Shown in pieces: positions 44,647 through 54,978 of a stretch of DNA of 64,000 nt (position 1 is the stretch's first letter; each line of letters starts with the position of its first letter). Under the pieces are notes generated by a model. The model saw nothing but the letters and a program-made list of their open reading frames with translations. It was not told where the DNA came from and did not search any database. Source of the DNA: Kibdelosporangium aridum. GTDB taxonomy: Bacteria > Actinomycetota > Actinomycetes > Mycobacteriales > Pseudonocardiaceae. The translations under genes and the position numbers were made by a program. The DNA is taken from assembly GCF_900176515.1 (NCBI RefSeq), contig NZ_FWXV01000022.1, positions 26,564 through 90,563 of the forward strand, written 5' to 3'.

Positions 44647-46588
44647 ATGTCTCCTGTAGCCGACACGGCGGATCACGCGGCCGCGGTGAGTCGGATCGTC
44701 GACGCGCTCGCCCGAGCAGTCCCGCAGCATCCACCGCAGCTGCTGCGCCGATATCTGCGCGCGGCTGTCACCGACACGGTCGCGCTGCACGAGCTGGACA
44801 CGTTCATCACCACCTACGACGACGCGTTCACTCAGCCCCGGTCGCATGTCCCCGCCAGTTATCTCCACCTCGCACACATGCTGACTTTCGCCGGCCAGGC
44901 GTTGATCGCGCACCCGTGCTGCGCACTCTGCGCACGCACCACGCTCTTCCTGCCCCACACCATCACCACCGGCCTTGTGTGCCAGCCGTGCCACGACCAA
45001 CAACAACGGTGCACCGAATGCGGACAACGACAAGCCGTCCACCGCATCACGGAAACAGCCAACTACTGCCGCCCCTGCTATCGAAAACTGACCCGTCCTG
45101 TACCCCGCCGCAGGCCGCGTGATGAACCGTACAAGCCTCGCCCCATCGAGTGCGCACTGTGCCACCGCACCGCCCGACTCGCCGTGCGCTGGCCACTCGG
45201 CCCGGTCGACCAGACGTGCCAAATCGGCATCTTGCGTCACCCCAGGCCGTGCTCGCACTGCCAGCGGACGCTGCCGTTGATCGGGCGGAGCGACACCGGC
45301 GAGGCCCTCTGTGGACCATGCGTCGGCAGCCCACTGACGCCTGTCAACTGTGTGGCCGCACCGGTGAAAACTACACAGCATCACGCTGCACCACCTGCGC
45401 ACTGTCCGAACAAACCGCCCGGCTGCTGGCTGGAGCAGACGCGCCATCTCAGACCAGCTCCGCCCGTTGCAGCACAGCCTGATCAACTCCGGCAAGCCGT
45501 CCACAGTGCCCGGTTGGCTCTCCAGTGGCTCCACCGCGAAGCTGTTGCGCACGCTGACCGAGTCCGGGCAGCCAATAACCCACGAAGCACTCGATCAACT
45601 GCCGCACGCCACAAGCGTCTACTACCTGCGCGACCTGTTGACCAACACCGGTGTTCTTCAGCCTCGCGCCGACGAGTACCTCGCCCGCGTCCAACCGTGG
45701 CTGACGACCATCGTGGCCACAACACCCACCCAGCACGCCCGCCTGCTCACCCAATTCACCCACTGGTACCTACTGCCCCGAGCCCGCCGACGAGCACGCA
45801 CACAACCACCGACGCTCACCGCAGCGGCGACACTCCGCTCCAGCGTCCTCGCCGCGCTACGCCTGCTTGCGTGGCTCGACACCGTCCACACCGAACTCAG
45901 CCAATTCTCCCAGTCCCAATTGGACTACTGGCTCGACGAAGGCGACGTCCACCACCGCTACCTCTACCCATTCATCACCTGGGCACGCCAACAACACCTC
46001 ATCAACCAGGACATCCACATCCCAACACGACGCACGCCCGGCAGGCCCATCGACCTGGACACCCAGCACCGACTGGACCAACTACGGATGTGCCTATCGC
46101 ACAACAGCATGCCGCTTCCCGCGCGCGTCGCCGGCAGCCTGATCCTCGTGTACGGCATGTCCCTCACACGAATCACCACGCTACGCCGGGACGACGTCAT
46201 CACCGACGCAACACAAACCTGGCTACGCATCCGAAGCCACATGCTCCTTCTGCCACCCCGGCTCGCCTCACTCGTACACGATCTTCACCGCACCAACGAC
46301 CCGACCCAGCGAACACGTGCACGTCTCGGCACTACCACACCATTTCTCTTTCCAGGTGGCACCGACGCGCGACCCTTACTCGCATCAACCCTGGGCACAT
46401 GCCTTGCCAAACACGGAATCGCAGCACTGGACGCACGCAACGCCACCCGCGCCGCGCTAGCCTCCGAACTTCCCGCAGCCGTCCTCGCAGACCTCACCGG
46501 CATCGAAACGACTACCGCAGTCTGTTGGAACCGGCGCGTCGGCCAAGACTGGACCGACTACATCGCCGCTCGACCACAACAAGGCTGA
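44647..46588 (+). pseudogene. zinc-ribbon recombinase-like protein, frameshifted twice
   Basis: The first ~230 residues contain repeated Cys pairs (CCALCARTTLF, CTECGQRQ, CRPCYRK, CALCHRT, CSHCQRT, CGPC), suggesting several zinc ribbons. The frame then shifts near 45340 to CQLCGRTGENYTASRCTTCA and again near 45445 to AISDQLRPLQHSLINSGKPS. The last ~370 residues look like a degenerate tyrosine recombinase: RVAGSLILVYGMSLTRI, LRRDDV, then LFPGGTDARPL and ARNATRAALASEL. Two one-base deletions account for the length. It follows the integrase fragment and XRE gene, so the whole recombination module is inactive. Confidence 0.7.
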
Positions 46589-46852
46589 TCACTCGCCGGT
46601 GCGTTCAGCAAGGTTCTTCACAACGGCGCTCGAACAGGCTTCAGCCCCGACTAGGCTACATATCGGGAGGTTGACCAGCCTGCAAGATCTGCTGGCCCCT
46701 TCGCCCCTGCGACTCCAGCCGATCGCTTGTGGCCGTCACAGATGTCCAGGTGGTGAGTTGAACCTCTCGGCCAGGCGACGAGCGTTTGGGGTCGCGCTGA
46801 CATGTTATCCGTTCGGCCATAACGCCGGAGTAGTGATAGGCGATGCAGTGAC

Positions 46853-47704
46853 GTGGCCATCACCGCGGACCAGCCCCAGCCCTCACTGTCCCCGGTCGAG
46901 CAACGGCTGATCGAACACATCGAACGTGGCGACCTACTCGACCTGTGCGGTGGCCAGCCGGTCGACGATGCTGCGATGCGGTCCTGGGACGAGACACTCA
47001 CGATCTCCGCCGGCGTGATCCGCGATATCCTGCGCGGCCGCCATGTCACAGACCCCGATCCTCACGGGTTGCGGCTGCGCGGCGCCCGCATCGACGGCTG
47101 GCTCGATCTGGAGAACATCACCAGCGCCATGTCGCTCGAACTCGAAGACTGCTTCCTCGAGTTGGGCGTCAACGCTCGCGACGCCGACCTCAAGGGCCTT
47201 GTTCTGGCCGGGTGCCGACTCAGCCATCCCACCGAACCACCGCTCGACGGCACACGCCTGACCGCGACCGTTGTCTCCATGAATGGCACCGTCATCCACG
47301 CACACGCTGCTGAAGGTGCGGTCCGGCTGCTCGGCGCGCACCTTGGCGGGTTGTACTGCGATGGCGCGCAGTTGGTCAACGACTCCGGCCGCGCCCTGGA
47401 CGCCGAAAACCTGCGGGTCGACCAGGACGTGTTTCTCCGCGACGGATTCCAGGCGCGCGCGTCCGGCGACAGTGTTGTGCTCGACCTCATCGACACACGC
47501 ATCGGCGGTGCCCTGGTTCTCAGCCCGGACAGCCTGGAGCATCGTACCCATGCGCTGAGGATTGGCGCCTTGTCTACGTCGTGGTCGGTGTCTGTCGAGG
47601 TATCCCGGATGGATTGCCGGTCTCCCGGATTCCAGGTGAGGGCTGGCGAGAGCGCGTTGGCCAACAGCGGCCAGCAATGTTCTCGCGTCGAAGATGTCCA
47701 GTAG
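46853..47704 (+). CDS. pentapeptide-like hypothetical protein, C-terminally truncated
   Basis: The first ~235 residues have repeated right-handed-helix-like units such as GLRLRGARIDGWLDLENI, LELEDCFLELGVNARDADL and AVRLLGAHLGGLYCDGAQL. This is the pattern of the large pentapeptide-type proteins of actinomycetes that are often called membrane-associated oxidoreductases without proof. After SLEHRTHALRIG near residue 240 the sequence loses this character, so the C-terminal half of the usual protein is missing. GTG start with no strong ribosome site. No function can be assigned. Confidence 0.5.
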   Translation: MAITADQPQPSLSPVEQRLIEHIERGDLLDLCGGQPVDDAAMRSWDETLTISAGVIRDILRGRHVTDPDPHGLRLRGARIDGWLDLENITSAMSLELEDCFLELGVNARDADLKGLVLAGCRLSHPTEPPLDGTRLTATVVSMNGTVIHAHAAEGAVRLLGAHLGGLYCDGAQLVNDSGRALDAENLRVDQDVFLRDGFQARASGDSVVLDLIDTRIGGALVLSPDSLEHRTHALRIGALSTSWSVSVEVSRMDCRSPGFQVRAGESALANSGQQCSRVEDVQ

Positions 47705-47765
47705 TGAGTACGCGCAGCCGTACTCGAAATCGGTGACGTCGTCGGTGTCCAGCTTGGACCAGACC
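47580..47765 (-). pseudogene. unidentified coding trace
   Basis: A minus-strand frame reads KLDTDDVTDFEYGCAYSLLD followed by IFDARTLLAAVGQRALASPH. It looks like the end of a real protein with high GC3, but has no start and no recognisable family. It overlaps the odd tail of the pentapeptide-like gene, suggesting a recombination junction near 47580. Confidence 0.25.
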
Positions 47766-47969
47766 CGAGCATGATCCGGTATGCGGCCGTCATGGGTGTG
47801 GACAGATCAGTCGGTGTGGACAACCGCCCCCGCCCCGCTCAGCTTTGCCGTTTCTGTCAAACTCCGCGACTGCGCTGAATCTCGGGGGAGGGCCGCCCGG
47901 CGAGTCGGCTCCGGCACGGAATGCCTGGTAGTGGCGCCAGGACGAGCGCGGCCTGGGGGTGTGGCCGCG

Positions 47970-48593
47970 TCAGGTGGCTGGGCGCAACAAAGGCAGCTGT
48001 TCGGTGAGTACCTGTAGTTCGGTCCGGACACGCTCCATGTTGCCGGGTGTCTGCAGTTCGATCATCAGCTTGCTGACCTGGTCGGCGACTTCGGCGAATT
48101 CGTCGGCGGACCGTTTGAGCTGGGCGTAGAGCGGGTGGCGTTTGGCCAGGGCGATCCCATTCGCGTTGATGGCGGGTGCGACGGCGCGGCCCGCCTCCGC
48201 GAACGCCTCCATCTCGGCCAGTTTCGTCGCCATCGTGCCGGCGATCTGCGCCAGCCAGTCGGCGGCCGCCGAGTCCGGGAGCGTGTCGAGCAGTTTCGTC
48301 ACTGTGCTCGCCGATCGGGCGCACCGTTCGACCGGCCCGTTCCAAGGTTCGTCGAGCGGACGTGGTTTGGTCGGCTTCTCCCACAGCACGCCGAACATGT
48401 GGTAGACGCCGCCGGCGGCGCAGCCCACAATTGCCCCGACGATCGCCGCGCCGAGCACGGCCGCGCCGAGCGGTCCGTCCGCCTCGGCCGACCACCCCTC
48501 TGTCACCACCGCCATCAGGAGCGCCACCAGCATCACGAACGTGCCGACGACAGCACCGAACCGGAACGACGACGATAAGCTGTCTCTGTCCAT
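47970..48593 (-). CDS. hypothetical membrane protein with two TM segments
   Basis: A 207-residue protein. Two hydrophobic stretches, FGAVVGTFVMLVALLMAVV (about 12-30) and LGAAVLGAAIVGAIVGCAAG (about 42-61), form a hairpin. A helical cytoplasmic part of about 140 residues follows, rich in Ala/Glu/Leu, with LAEMEAFAEAGRAVAPAIN and EFAEVADQVSKLMIELQ, likely coiled. Its composition and frame are consistent, so it is a real gene, but no family is recognised. Confidence 0.65.
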   Translation of the reverse strand: MDRDSLSSSFRFGAVVGTFVMLVALLMAVVTEGWSAEADGPLGAAVLGAAIVGAIVGCAAGGVYHMFGVLWEKPTKPRPLDEPWNGPVERCARSASTVTKLLDTLPDSAAADWLAQIAGTMATKLAEMEAFAEAGRAVAPAINANGIALAKRHPLYAQLKRSADEFAEVADQVSKLMIELQTPGNMERVRTELQVLTEQLPLLRPAT

Positions 48594-48651
48594 CAGTAGC
48601 CCCCACCAACGCTGGTTTCCCCAGTTTAGGGCGGGAACCGGCTAGGCAGGA

Positions 48652-48745
48652 TCACGACATCGTGAGGATCTCCGCGCCGGTGTCGGTCACCACGGTGGTG
48701 TGTTCGAACTGGGCGGTCCACTTCTTGTCCCACAGCTTGCTCAAC
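48652..48745 (-). pseudogene. C-terminal fragment of methionine aminopeptidase
   Basis: KKWTAQFEHTTVVTDTGAEI followed by LTMS and a stop matches the conserved end of type I methionine aminopeptidases, where the Glu in FEHT is a metal ligand. About 30 codons remain; upstream the frame loses all similarity. Confidence 0.55.
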
Positions 48746-48917
48746 CGCCCTCGTCGACCAGGCCGCGCCGACCGGCCCGGCGGAGCACCTCCCATGCAGC
48801 AGGCCCTGTCTTGTGCGAGATGGCCAAAGGAAACAACTGGTCGATTAGGGCGGGCACATCGCCCGGGAGGTGGTGAGAAACTTCAACCCGGCCGGTGCTC
48901 CCACCCCTCAGAAGAGG

Positions 48918-49085
48918 TCAAAGCACATTCCAGTCCCAGACCGTCCCCCATAACCGCCGGTAGCCCGCCGCCCTCGCCCATGTGACTGCGGCCCGGCTTG
49001 CTTCGGTCGCGTAACCGCGACCGTGAGCCACACGCAGCAACTCGTAAGACAGCTCAGGCTCGTCAGGCGACGGGTTCTCATGAAA
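48918..49085 (-). pseudogene. GNAT acetyltransferase fragment
   Basis: ELSYELLRVAHGRGYATEAS followed by RAAVTWARAAGYRRLWGTVW covers the acetyl-CoA-binding R/Q-x-x-G-x-G/A motif (HGRGYA) and next helix-strand of a GNAT enzyme. A stop comes directly after WDWNVL, where the final Asn/Ser region should continue. Confidence 0.55.
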
Positions 49086-49145
49086 GATCGGCGAGGTGCA
49101 GACCGGTCGTGGGTTCGTCGAGCACGTACGTGCGAAATTTGCGAC
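49078..49145 (-). pseudogene. UvrA-like ATPase fragment
   Basis: The minus strand encodes FRTYVLDEPTTGLHLADLS and a stop. This is the Walker B and D-loop of UvrA-type excinuclease or drug-resistance ATPases. About 20 codons remain. It overlaps the GNAT fragment in another frame. Confidence 0.4.
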
Positions 49146-49621
49146 GTGATCGGCCGGTTCGTGGACTATCAAGTCCACATTGGACAAGCCGCGCCCAACC
49201 AACCAGGCCCGCGTAGCTGTCGGCCTGGTTGATCCGATCGAACAGGTGAGCCGGGCGTTTGTCCGGAAGTGGTGTTCCGGTGGCTTCGGCGACGGCACGC
49301 CCGATGCGGTCACCCGCGGCGGCCATCGCGTTCGCCGCGCCAGATCGTGAACACGACTCGGCCGCCGGGGCGGGCACGGCCGATCAGACCTTCGGTACCG
49401 ATTGTCATGTCAGGAGAGAAGAAATGCCAAGGGCCGACTGCACCACGTCATAGCCCGTGGTCGCCCACGATCACAAGGTCCGCCGTACCGCGACTGGCTG
49501 AGCTGGTGCACTTCTCGTCCGGTTCTCGTTCCAGCGGGGGAGTGCTGTCGCGATTCTTTCAGACCGGTTTTGGGGCCGTGCGTACCCGTTCTCGCGGGGG
49601 TTAACGATGTAGGGGGTGTAG
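49146..49621. other. gap without recognisable gene
   Basis: Short open frames only. One minus-strand stretch, RPAHLFDRINQADSYAGLVG near 49230, could be another protein remnant. I could not identify it. Confidence 0.4.
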
Positions 49622-49951
49622 TTGGTGTGTCACGACAGGGATGGTGGTCGACGTGGTCTTTCCATAAGCCCAGGTGAGCTGGCCGCGGTCGCTTCCGGGT
49701 TGCTGGGACTGGCCGCGATGGGCATCCGAGTGTGGGGCCGGGTGGCTCTCGTCCGTCATCAGCAGCGGGCGATGTCCGTGGCTATTACCGCATCAAAGGT
49801 TACCGGCGCAGTGATACGAGCGGAGCAACGCGTGGGCGAGGACCGATGGTTCGTCGAGATAGATACACCGTTGCTGAGCGAGGGCGATCGGAGGGGTGAC
49901 TGCTGCGTGACCACGAAGGCCCGCAAGAGCGGTGACGCGAGAGGCACATGA
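49622..49951 (+). CDS. small hypothetical protein with one TM segment
   Basis: About 109 residues; a hydrophobic helix ELAAVASGLLGLAAMGIRVW near the N-terminus is followed by a soluble part with VTGAVIRAEQRVGEDRWFVE. The start is uncertain. It overlaps the following sigma-factor-like gene by 20 bases. An anti-sigma role cannot be claimed. Confidence 0.35.
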   Translation: MVCHDRDGGRRGLSISPGELAAVASGLLGLAAMGIRVWGRVALVRHQQRAMSVAITASKVTGAVIRAEQRVGEDRWFVEIDTPLLSEGDRRGDCCVTTKARKSGDARGT

Positions 49952-50375
49952 CGCCGACGAGCCCCAGCACGAGGATCGAGAGGCGATGCGATGTCTCTAC
50001 TTCGCGCTGCACCCGACGCTGTTGCGGTTTGTCGCTCGCAGAGTGGCGAGCTCGATGGATGCTGAGGACGTCTGCCAGGAGGTGTGGCAGATCTACTTCG
50101 TCAAATACCGTTATGGGACTCTGACAGAGGCGGATTCGTCGAAGGTGCTCTATCCCATCGCGCGGTACCGCATCGCGGAGTACTGGAGGAGATGTGGCCG
50201 AAGCCGGGAGGACCCGCACGACGGCGAGAGTCTCACACTGCTGGCGGAGTCACTTCGCGCTGACCCGGCTACCTGCCTGAGCAGCGATCGCAGCAGAACA
50301 CGGACATGCGCAAGATCACCGCGTGGGCGGCGATCATCGCGGTGCCGACCATGGCGGTCGGTGTGTATGGCATGA
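49932..50375 (+). pseudogene. ECF sigma factor, truncated
   Basis: The first ~115 residues carry sigma region 2: LHPTLLRFVARRVASSMDAE, DVCQEVWQIYFVKYRYGTLT and YPIARYRIAEYWRR, which correspond to regions 2.1-2.4 of an ECF factor. After about 50270 the frame becomes Arg/Ser-rich noise because a piece of a corA gene is joined there. Region 4, needed for -35 recognition, is absent, so the product cannot be a normal sigma factor. Confidence 0.65.
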
Positions 50376-50491
50376 ATTTCGACTACATGCCGGAACTGCA
50401 TTGGAAGTACGGCTACCCGATCGTGATGATCGTGATCATGAGTGTCTGCGTGATCCTGCACCGGATCTTCAAGCGGAACAGGTGGCTGTAG
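50276..50491 (+). pseudogene. C-terminal fragment of CorA-type magnesium transporter
   Basis: EQRSQQNTDMRKITAWAAII and AVPTMAVGVYGMNFDYMPEL are the end of the stalk helix and first transmembrane helix with the signature YGMNF. The second transmembrane helix and the basic tail FKRNRWL follow. Only this 70-residue end is present, without a start, directly after the truncated sigma factor in a different frame. Confidence 0.75.
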
Positions 50492-50493
50492 CG

Positions 50494-50610
50494 ATGTTCA
50501 CCAAGTGGCGGTTCTGGGTCCTGCTGCTGTTGGCGGCCTGGATGACCCTGGTCATCGTGCAGATCTCGCTGGGCATGGGCGGCGCGCCGGGCGGTGGCGG
50601 AGCGCCATGA
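50494..50610 (+). CDS. 38-residue single-TM peptide
   Basis: MFTKWRFWVLLLLAAWMTLV followed by IVQISLGMGGAPGGGGAP: a basic start, one hydrophobic helix and a Gly/Ala/Pro tail. It begins two bases after the CorA fragment. Such short genes are often missed; whether it is translated is unknown. Confidence 0.4.
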   Translation: MFTKWRFWVLLLLAAWMTLVIVQISLGMGGAPGGGGAP

Positions 50611-50649
50611 CGACTTTGGTCCACAGTAGAGGGATGAGTCGTGGTCGTG

Positions 50650-50814
50650 CTATGGGATGCGTTGGTTGAGGCGCAGTGCGAAGGCCGCGCCGGGCCGGGC
50701 GATGACCGCTGGATGGCGGACGACATCGGAGTTCCACACCTTTCGTGCGGTGTCGTAGCGCTGGTCATCCGATGTGATCAGCGTGCCATCGAACGTGTGA
50801 CGCAACGACTTCAT
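50650..50814 (-). pseudogene. N-terminal fragment of an FAD-linked oxidase
   Basis: A 54-codon frame from ATG: KSLRHTFDGTLITSDDQRYD then TARKVWNSDVVRHPAVIARP. This matches the start of berberine-bridge-like FAD oxidases (YD.AR.VWN and RPAVIAR). It ends at a stop before the FAD-binding histidine segment, so the rest was lost. Confidence 0.55.
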
Positions 50815-50840
50815 CGCCGCTTCTGCAGGCGAGCCGGGCC

Positions 50841-51443
50841 CGCGGTCTTGACGCGGCGGAAGCCGAACGCAGACGGATCTAGCGCGATCTGCAGGACGGC
50901 GCCGGACAACGGCTGATGGCCGTGACCGACGGGCTGGGCCGGGCGAAGACGCAGATGACGAGGGACCCGGCGGCGGCCAGGGTGCTCATCGATGCGGCAC
51001 ACGCCGAGACCAAGCTGGCGGTGGCCGAATTGCGTGACCTCGCGCGCGGAATCCATCCGGCCGTGCTCGGTGACCGCGGGCTCGACGCGGCGTTGTCGTC
51101 CTTGGCGGCGAAGGCGGATGTGCCAGTGGATATTCGTGTGGACCTAGGTGACCAGCGACCGCCCGCGGCGGTGGAAGGCATCGCCTACGCCACCGTTGCC
51201 GAAGCACTCGCCAACGTCGCCAGCTACTCCGAGGCGACAACGACCAGCGTCGGAGTCTGGCGCGACGGTGACTACGTGATCGTGGAGATCGTCGACAACG
51301 GTGTGGGAGGTGCACAGTCGCGCGCCGGCGGTGGCCTGACCAGGCTTGCCGACCGAGCCGCGACGATCGACGGAGTCGTGACCGTCGTCAGCCCGGTCGG
51401 CGGTCCGACCGTGGTCAGGGCACAGCTGCCCAGTGATTGGTGA
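50841..51443 (+). pseudogene. NarL-type sensor histidine kinase, N-terminally truncated
   Basis: The DHp segment RDLQDGAGQRLMAVTDGLG (normally ERDLHDGAQQRL, with the phospho-His at the position now Gln) is preceded in frame by a TAG at 50880-50882. A HATPase domain follows: VAEALANVASYSEATTTSVG and VEIVDNGVGGAQSRAGGGLT. A translated protein could start only at 50916 and would lack both sensor and phospho-acceptor. It is a remnant of a two-component kinase; no response regulator is adjacent. Confidence 0.65.
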
Positions 51444-51444
51444 C

Positions 51445-51594
51445 TTATCCGGAGGCGGCCATGTGTGCGGCGTACACGTCGGGCGGGTTCGCCACGTAGA
51501 CCATTTCCGTGTCCTCGTCTGCCGTTGAGGAATTGGTCGTGTAGATGACCTCACCGGGTCCTGCGGTCACGGTGTCGCCGTCGGCTGTCGTCAT
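51445..51594 (-). pseudogene. cupin-like C-terminal fragment
   Basis: DGDTVTAGPGEVIYTTNSST followed by DEDTEMVYVANPPDVYAAHM resembles the last strands of a small cupin. No N-terminal half is found. It ends two bases from the kinase relic on the opposite strand. Confidence 0.4.
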
Positions 51595-51700
51595 CGATCG
51601 CCCGGAGACGCGTGATGATCTCGGCGGTGTGCATCCGGCCCGTGCTTGCTGCGGTGAAAAGCGTGCGGAGATCGGCCAGCAGCCGGACACCGAGTGAGGG
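51587..51700 (-). pseudogene. DUF3631-like fragment
   Basis: GVRLLADLRTLFTAASTGRM then HTAEIITRLRAIDDD matches the style of the DUF3631 domain at the end of actinobacterial plasmid/phage primase-helicase-like proteins. About 38 codons remain. Confidence 0.4.
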
Positions 51701-51996
51701 TGGTCTTCTGGTTGAACACGAAGTGGCTGCACGCGCATCGCGGGTGTGTGTCGGCGCCATCGATGTCCTCGATGCCAGTTGCGCGCTGGCGCTTTAGGCC
51801 AGTCCTGATTGGATCAATCAGGCTGACAGCTACGTGGCCTGGTTGATCGGCGAGCTGTGTCCGACGTGGAGGTATCGCGGGACGCGGCCGCTGTGGGGCT
51901 GGCGTTCACGCCACCGACCGGGCTGATCCGCGACCGTAGGCATCATCCGGCACGCGGACGGCCACCACTGCCTCCCGGGTGATCGAAATCATTGTT

Positions 51997-52009
51997 GATA
52001 ACGATTATC
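51997..52009. promoter_or_regulatory. Fur/Zur-like operator before the metal-transport operon
   Basis: GATAACGATTATC has perfect arms GATAA and TTATC around CGA, within an AT-rich island TTGTTGATAACGATTATC. It resembles Zur and Fur boxes of actinobacteria. It lies 51 bases upstream of the preferred permease start. Confidence 0.6.
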
Positions 52010-52059
52010 GCATGCAGTTATGCTCTCGCGGTCCCCTCCACAGATCGGTCGGTTTACGC

Positions 52060-53174
52060 ATGGTTGTTCGTCCGCGGCCTCCCGCGTCCTCGTCGGTCGA
52101 CCGCGGCCGGCGAGCGTCCGTTGGTCGTCGGTCACGGATTCGGCAGCGGGTGACAGTCACGGTCCTCGGTGTCGGGATCCTCGTAATGATGGTCGTTTCC
52201 GGCTCGGTCGGGACGGTCGAGGTCGGGTTCGTGGACGCGGCGCGGATCGTTGTCGGGCACCTGGTGCCGGACATGCCCTGGATGTCGGATGGCAGTCTGA
52301 CTGTGTTGCAGGACCAGGCGGTGTGGCAGTTCCGTCTGCCTCGCGCGCTGCTGGCCGCGCTCGCCGGAGCCGGTCTCGCGCTGGCAGGGGCGATCATGCA
52401 GGTGATCGTGCGCAACCCGCTCGCCGAGCCCTACCTGCTCGGTGTGTCGTCCGGCGCGGGGGTTGGCGCGGTTCTCGTCATCACCCTCGGCTCGGCCGCT
52501 GTCGGCGGCCTTCCGCTGGGCGCCGCGGCTTTCGTCGGTGCGCTCGTCGCCAGTGCGTGCGTCGCGCTCACTGCTCGGCACCGCGGCGTTCTGTCACCGA
52601 CCAGGATGGTCCTCTCGGGGGTCGCCCTCGGGTCGCTGTTCAGCGCGGTCACGAGCTATCTGACGCTGACCACCGAGGCGCAGAACGTGTTCAGCGTCCT
52701 GTTCTTCCTGCTGGGCAGCGTTTCCGCCGCGTCCATGGGCTCCTTGGTCGTGCCCGCGGTGGCGTTGGCGGTGGCATGCGTCGTCGTCGGGCTACGGACC
52801 CGGGCTATGAACGCGCTGCTGAGCGGCGACGAGTCGGCCACCGCGCTGGGTGTTGACGTGAACCGGCTACGCGCGGTCCTCCTTGTGACAGCGGCGTTGC
52901 TGACCGGGTCGATCGTGTCGGTCAGCGGCGGTATCGGGTTCGTTGGCCTCGTGATCCCGCATGTGGCTCGCATCCTCGTCGGCGCGGATCACCGGCGGAT
53001 GCTTCCGGTCGCGGTGCTCGGCGGTGCGACGTTCCTGATGCTGGCCGACCTTCTGTCGCGCACTGTCGCGGCGCCCACGGAGGTGCCGATCGGCATTCTG
53101 ACCGCGGTGGTGGGTGCGCCGTTCTTCCTGTGGTTGATGCGCCGTGACAGCGCGGCGCAGGCGGGACTCGACCG

Positions 53175-53178
<4 letters not shown>
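52060..53178 (+). CDS. FecCD-type metal/siderophore ABC permease
   Basis: A 372-residue permease with about nine or ten hydrophobic segments. The FecCD signature is FRLPRALLAALAGAGLALAG near residue 89, followed by IVRNPLAEPYLLGVSSGAG, and late in the sequence by ISVSGGIGFVGLVIPHVAR-like SVSGGIGFVGLVIPHVARIL near residue 287. It would form a homodimeric channel for Fe-siderophore, heme, corrinoid or zincophore. The frame is open further upstream to the Fur-like box; ATG at 52060 is a compromise without a strong ribosome site. It is the first of five coupled genes. Confidence 0.88.
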
Positions 53179-53979
<801 letters not shown>

Positions 53980-53987
<8 letters not shown>

Positions 53988-54978
53988 AACCCTGTCCCTG
54001 GTCGCTCTCGGTGTCAGCGCCACGCTGATCTCCGGCTGCGGCTCCTCAGTCACTCCCACCGCGCCGCCGGACGACGCGGCCAAGGCGGTCACGATCACCA
54101 ACTGCGGCAGGCAAGTGACGGTCAACGGTGTGCCGAAGGCGGCTGTCGGACTGAGTCCGTCGCAGACCGAACTGCTGGTGCGGTTAGGCCTCGTGGGCTC
54201 GCTCGTCGGGCAGGCGCAGACGGCCACCGCGCCGCTGCCCCAGGACGTGGCCGGTATGGCCGCCAACGTCCCGGTGCTGAGCGAGTCCGGGCCACCGAGC
54301 CGGGAGAAGCTGCTGAACGTGCGGCCGGACTTCGTGTATTCCCCGACCACGTACGAGTTCACCGCCGAGCAGGGCTTCGCGAGTCTGGACCAACTGCAAC
54401 AGGCCGGTGTCGCGGCGTACGTCGCCGCGGGCGGGTGCCGGGAGCGGCGGATGAGCGGCACGGTCGAGGACCTGTTCATAGACCTGGAGAACCTCGGCCG
54501 GATCTTCGCCGTGCCTGACAAGGCAAGGGTCATGATCGAGCAGGGGCGGGCGGATCTGGCCGCGGTGGACAAGGCTGTCGCGGGCCGTGCGAAACCGACT
54601 GTCGCCCAGGTGTTCTTGGAAGGCACCACCGTCACGGCGATCGGCGCTGGTATCGAGTACGACATCATCCGCCGGGCTGGCGGAAGCAACGTGTTCTCAC
54701 CGCAGGACCCGCAGTTCGCCAAGTTCTTCGCCGCGCAGATCACTCCCGAGGCGCTCGCCGCGAAGAACCCGGACGCGATCGTGTTCGCCGTCAACGGTCC
54801 CGCGCACAAACAAGCGACTGTGGACTACCTGACTCGCACGTTCCCGGAAATGACCGCCGTCCGGACGCAACGGTTGATCGCGATCGACGCGGCCGACACC
54901 TACCCGGGCACTCTCGGGAACATCTCGGTGGTGCGGGAGATCGCGCAAGGGCTCTACCCGGACGCCTTCAGGTCGTGA
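53980..54978 (+). CDS. metal-chelate-binding lipoprotein (type III binding protein)
   Basis: A 332-residue extracellular lipoprotein. The lipobox is LISGCG with Cys near residue 20 after a short signal peptide. The two lobes contain VGLSPSQTELLVRLGLVGSL and VRPDFVYSPTTYEF, joined by one long helix, as in FhuD/BtuF-type proteins. Ligand identity is unknown; some relatives are predicted F420-0 or metallophore binders. It captures the chelate for the permease and ATPase encoded upstream. Confidence 0.9.
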
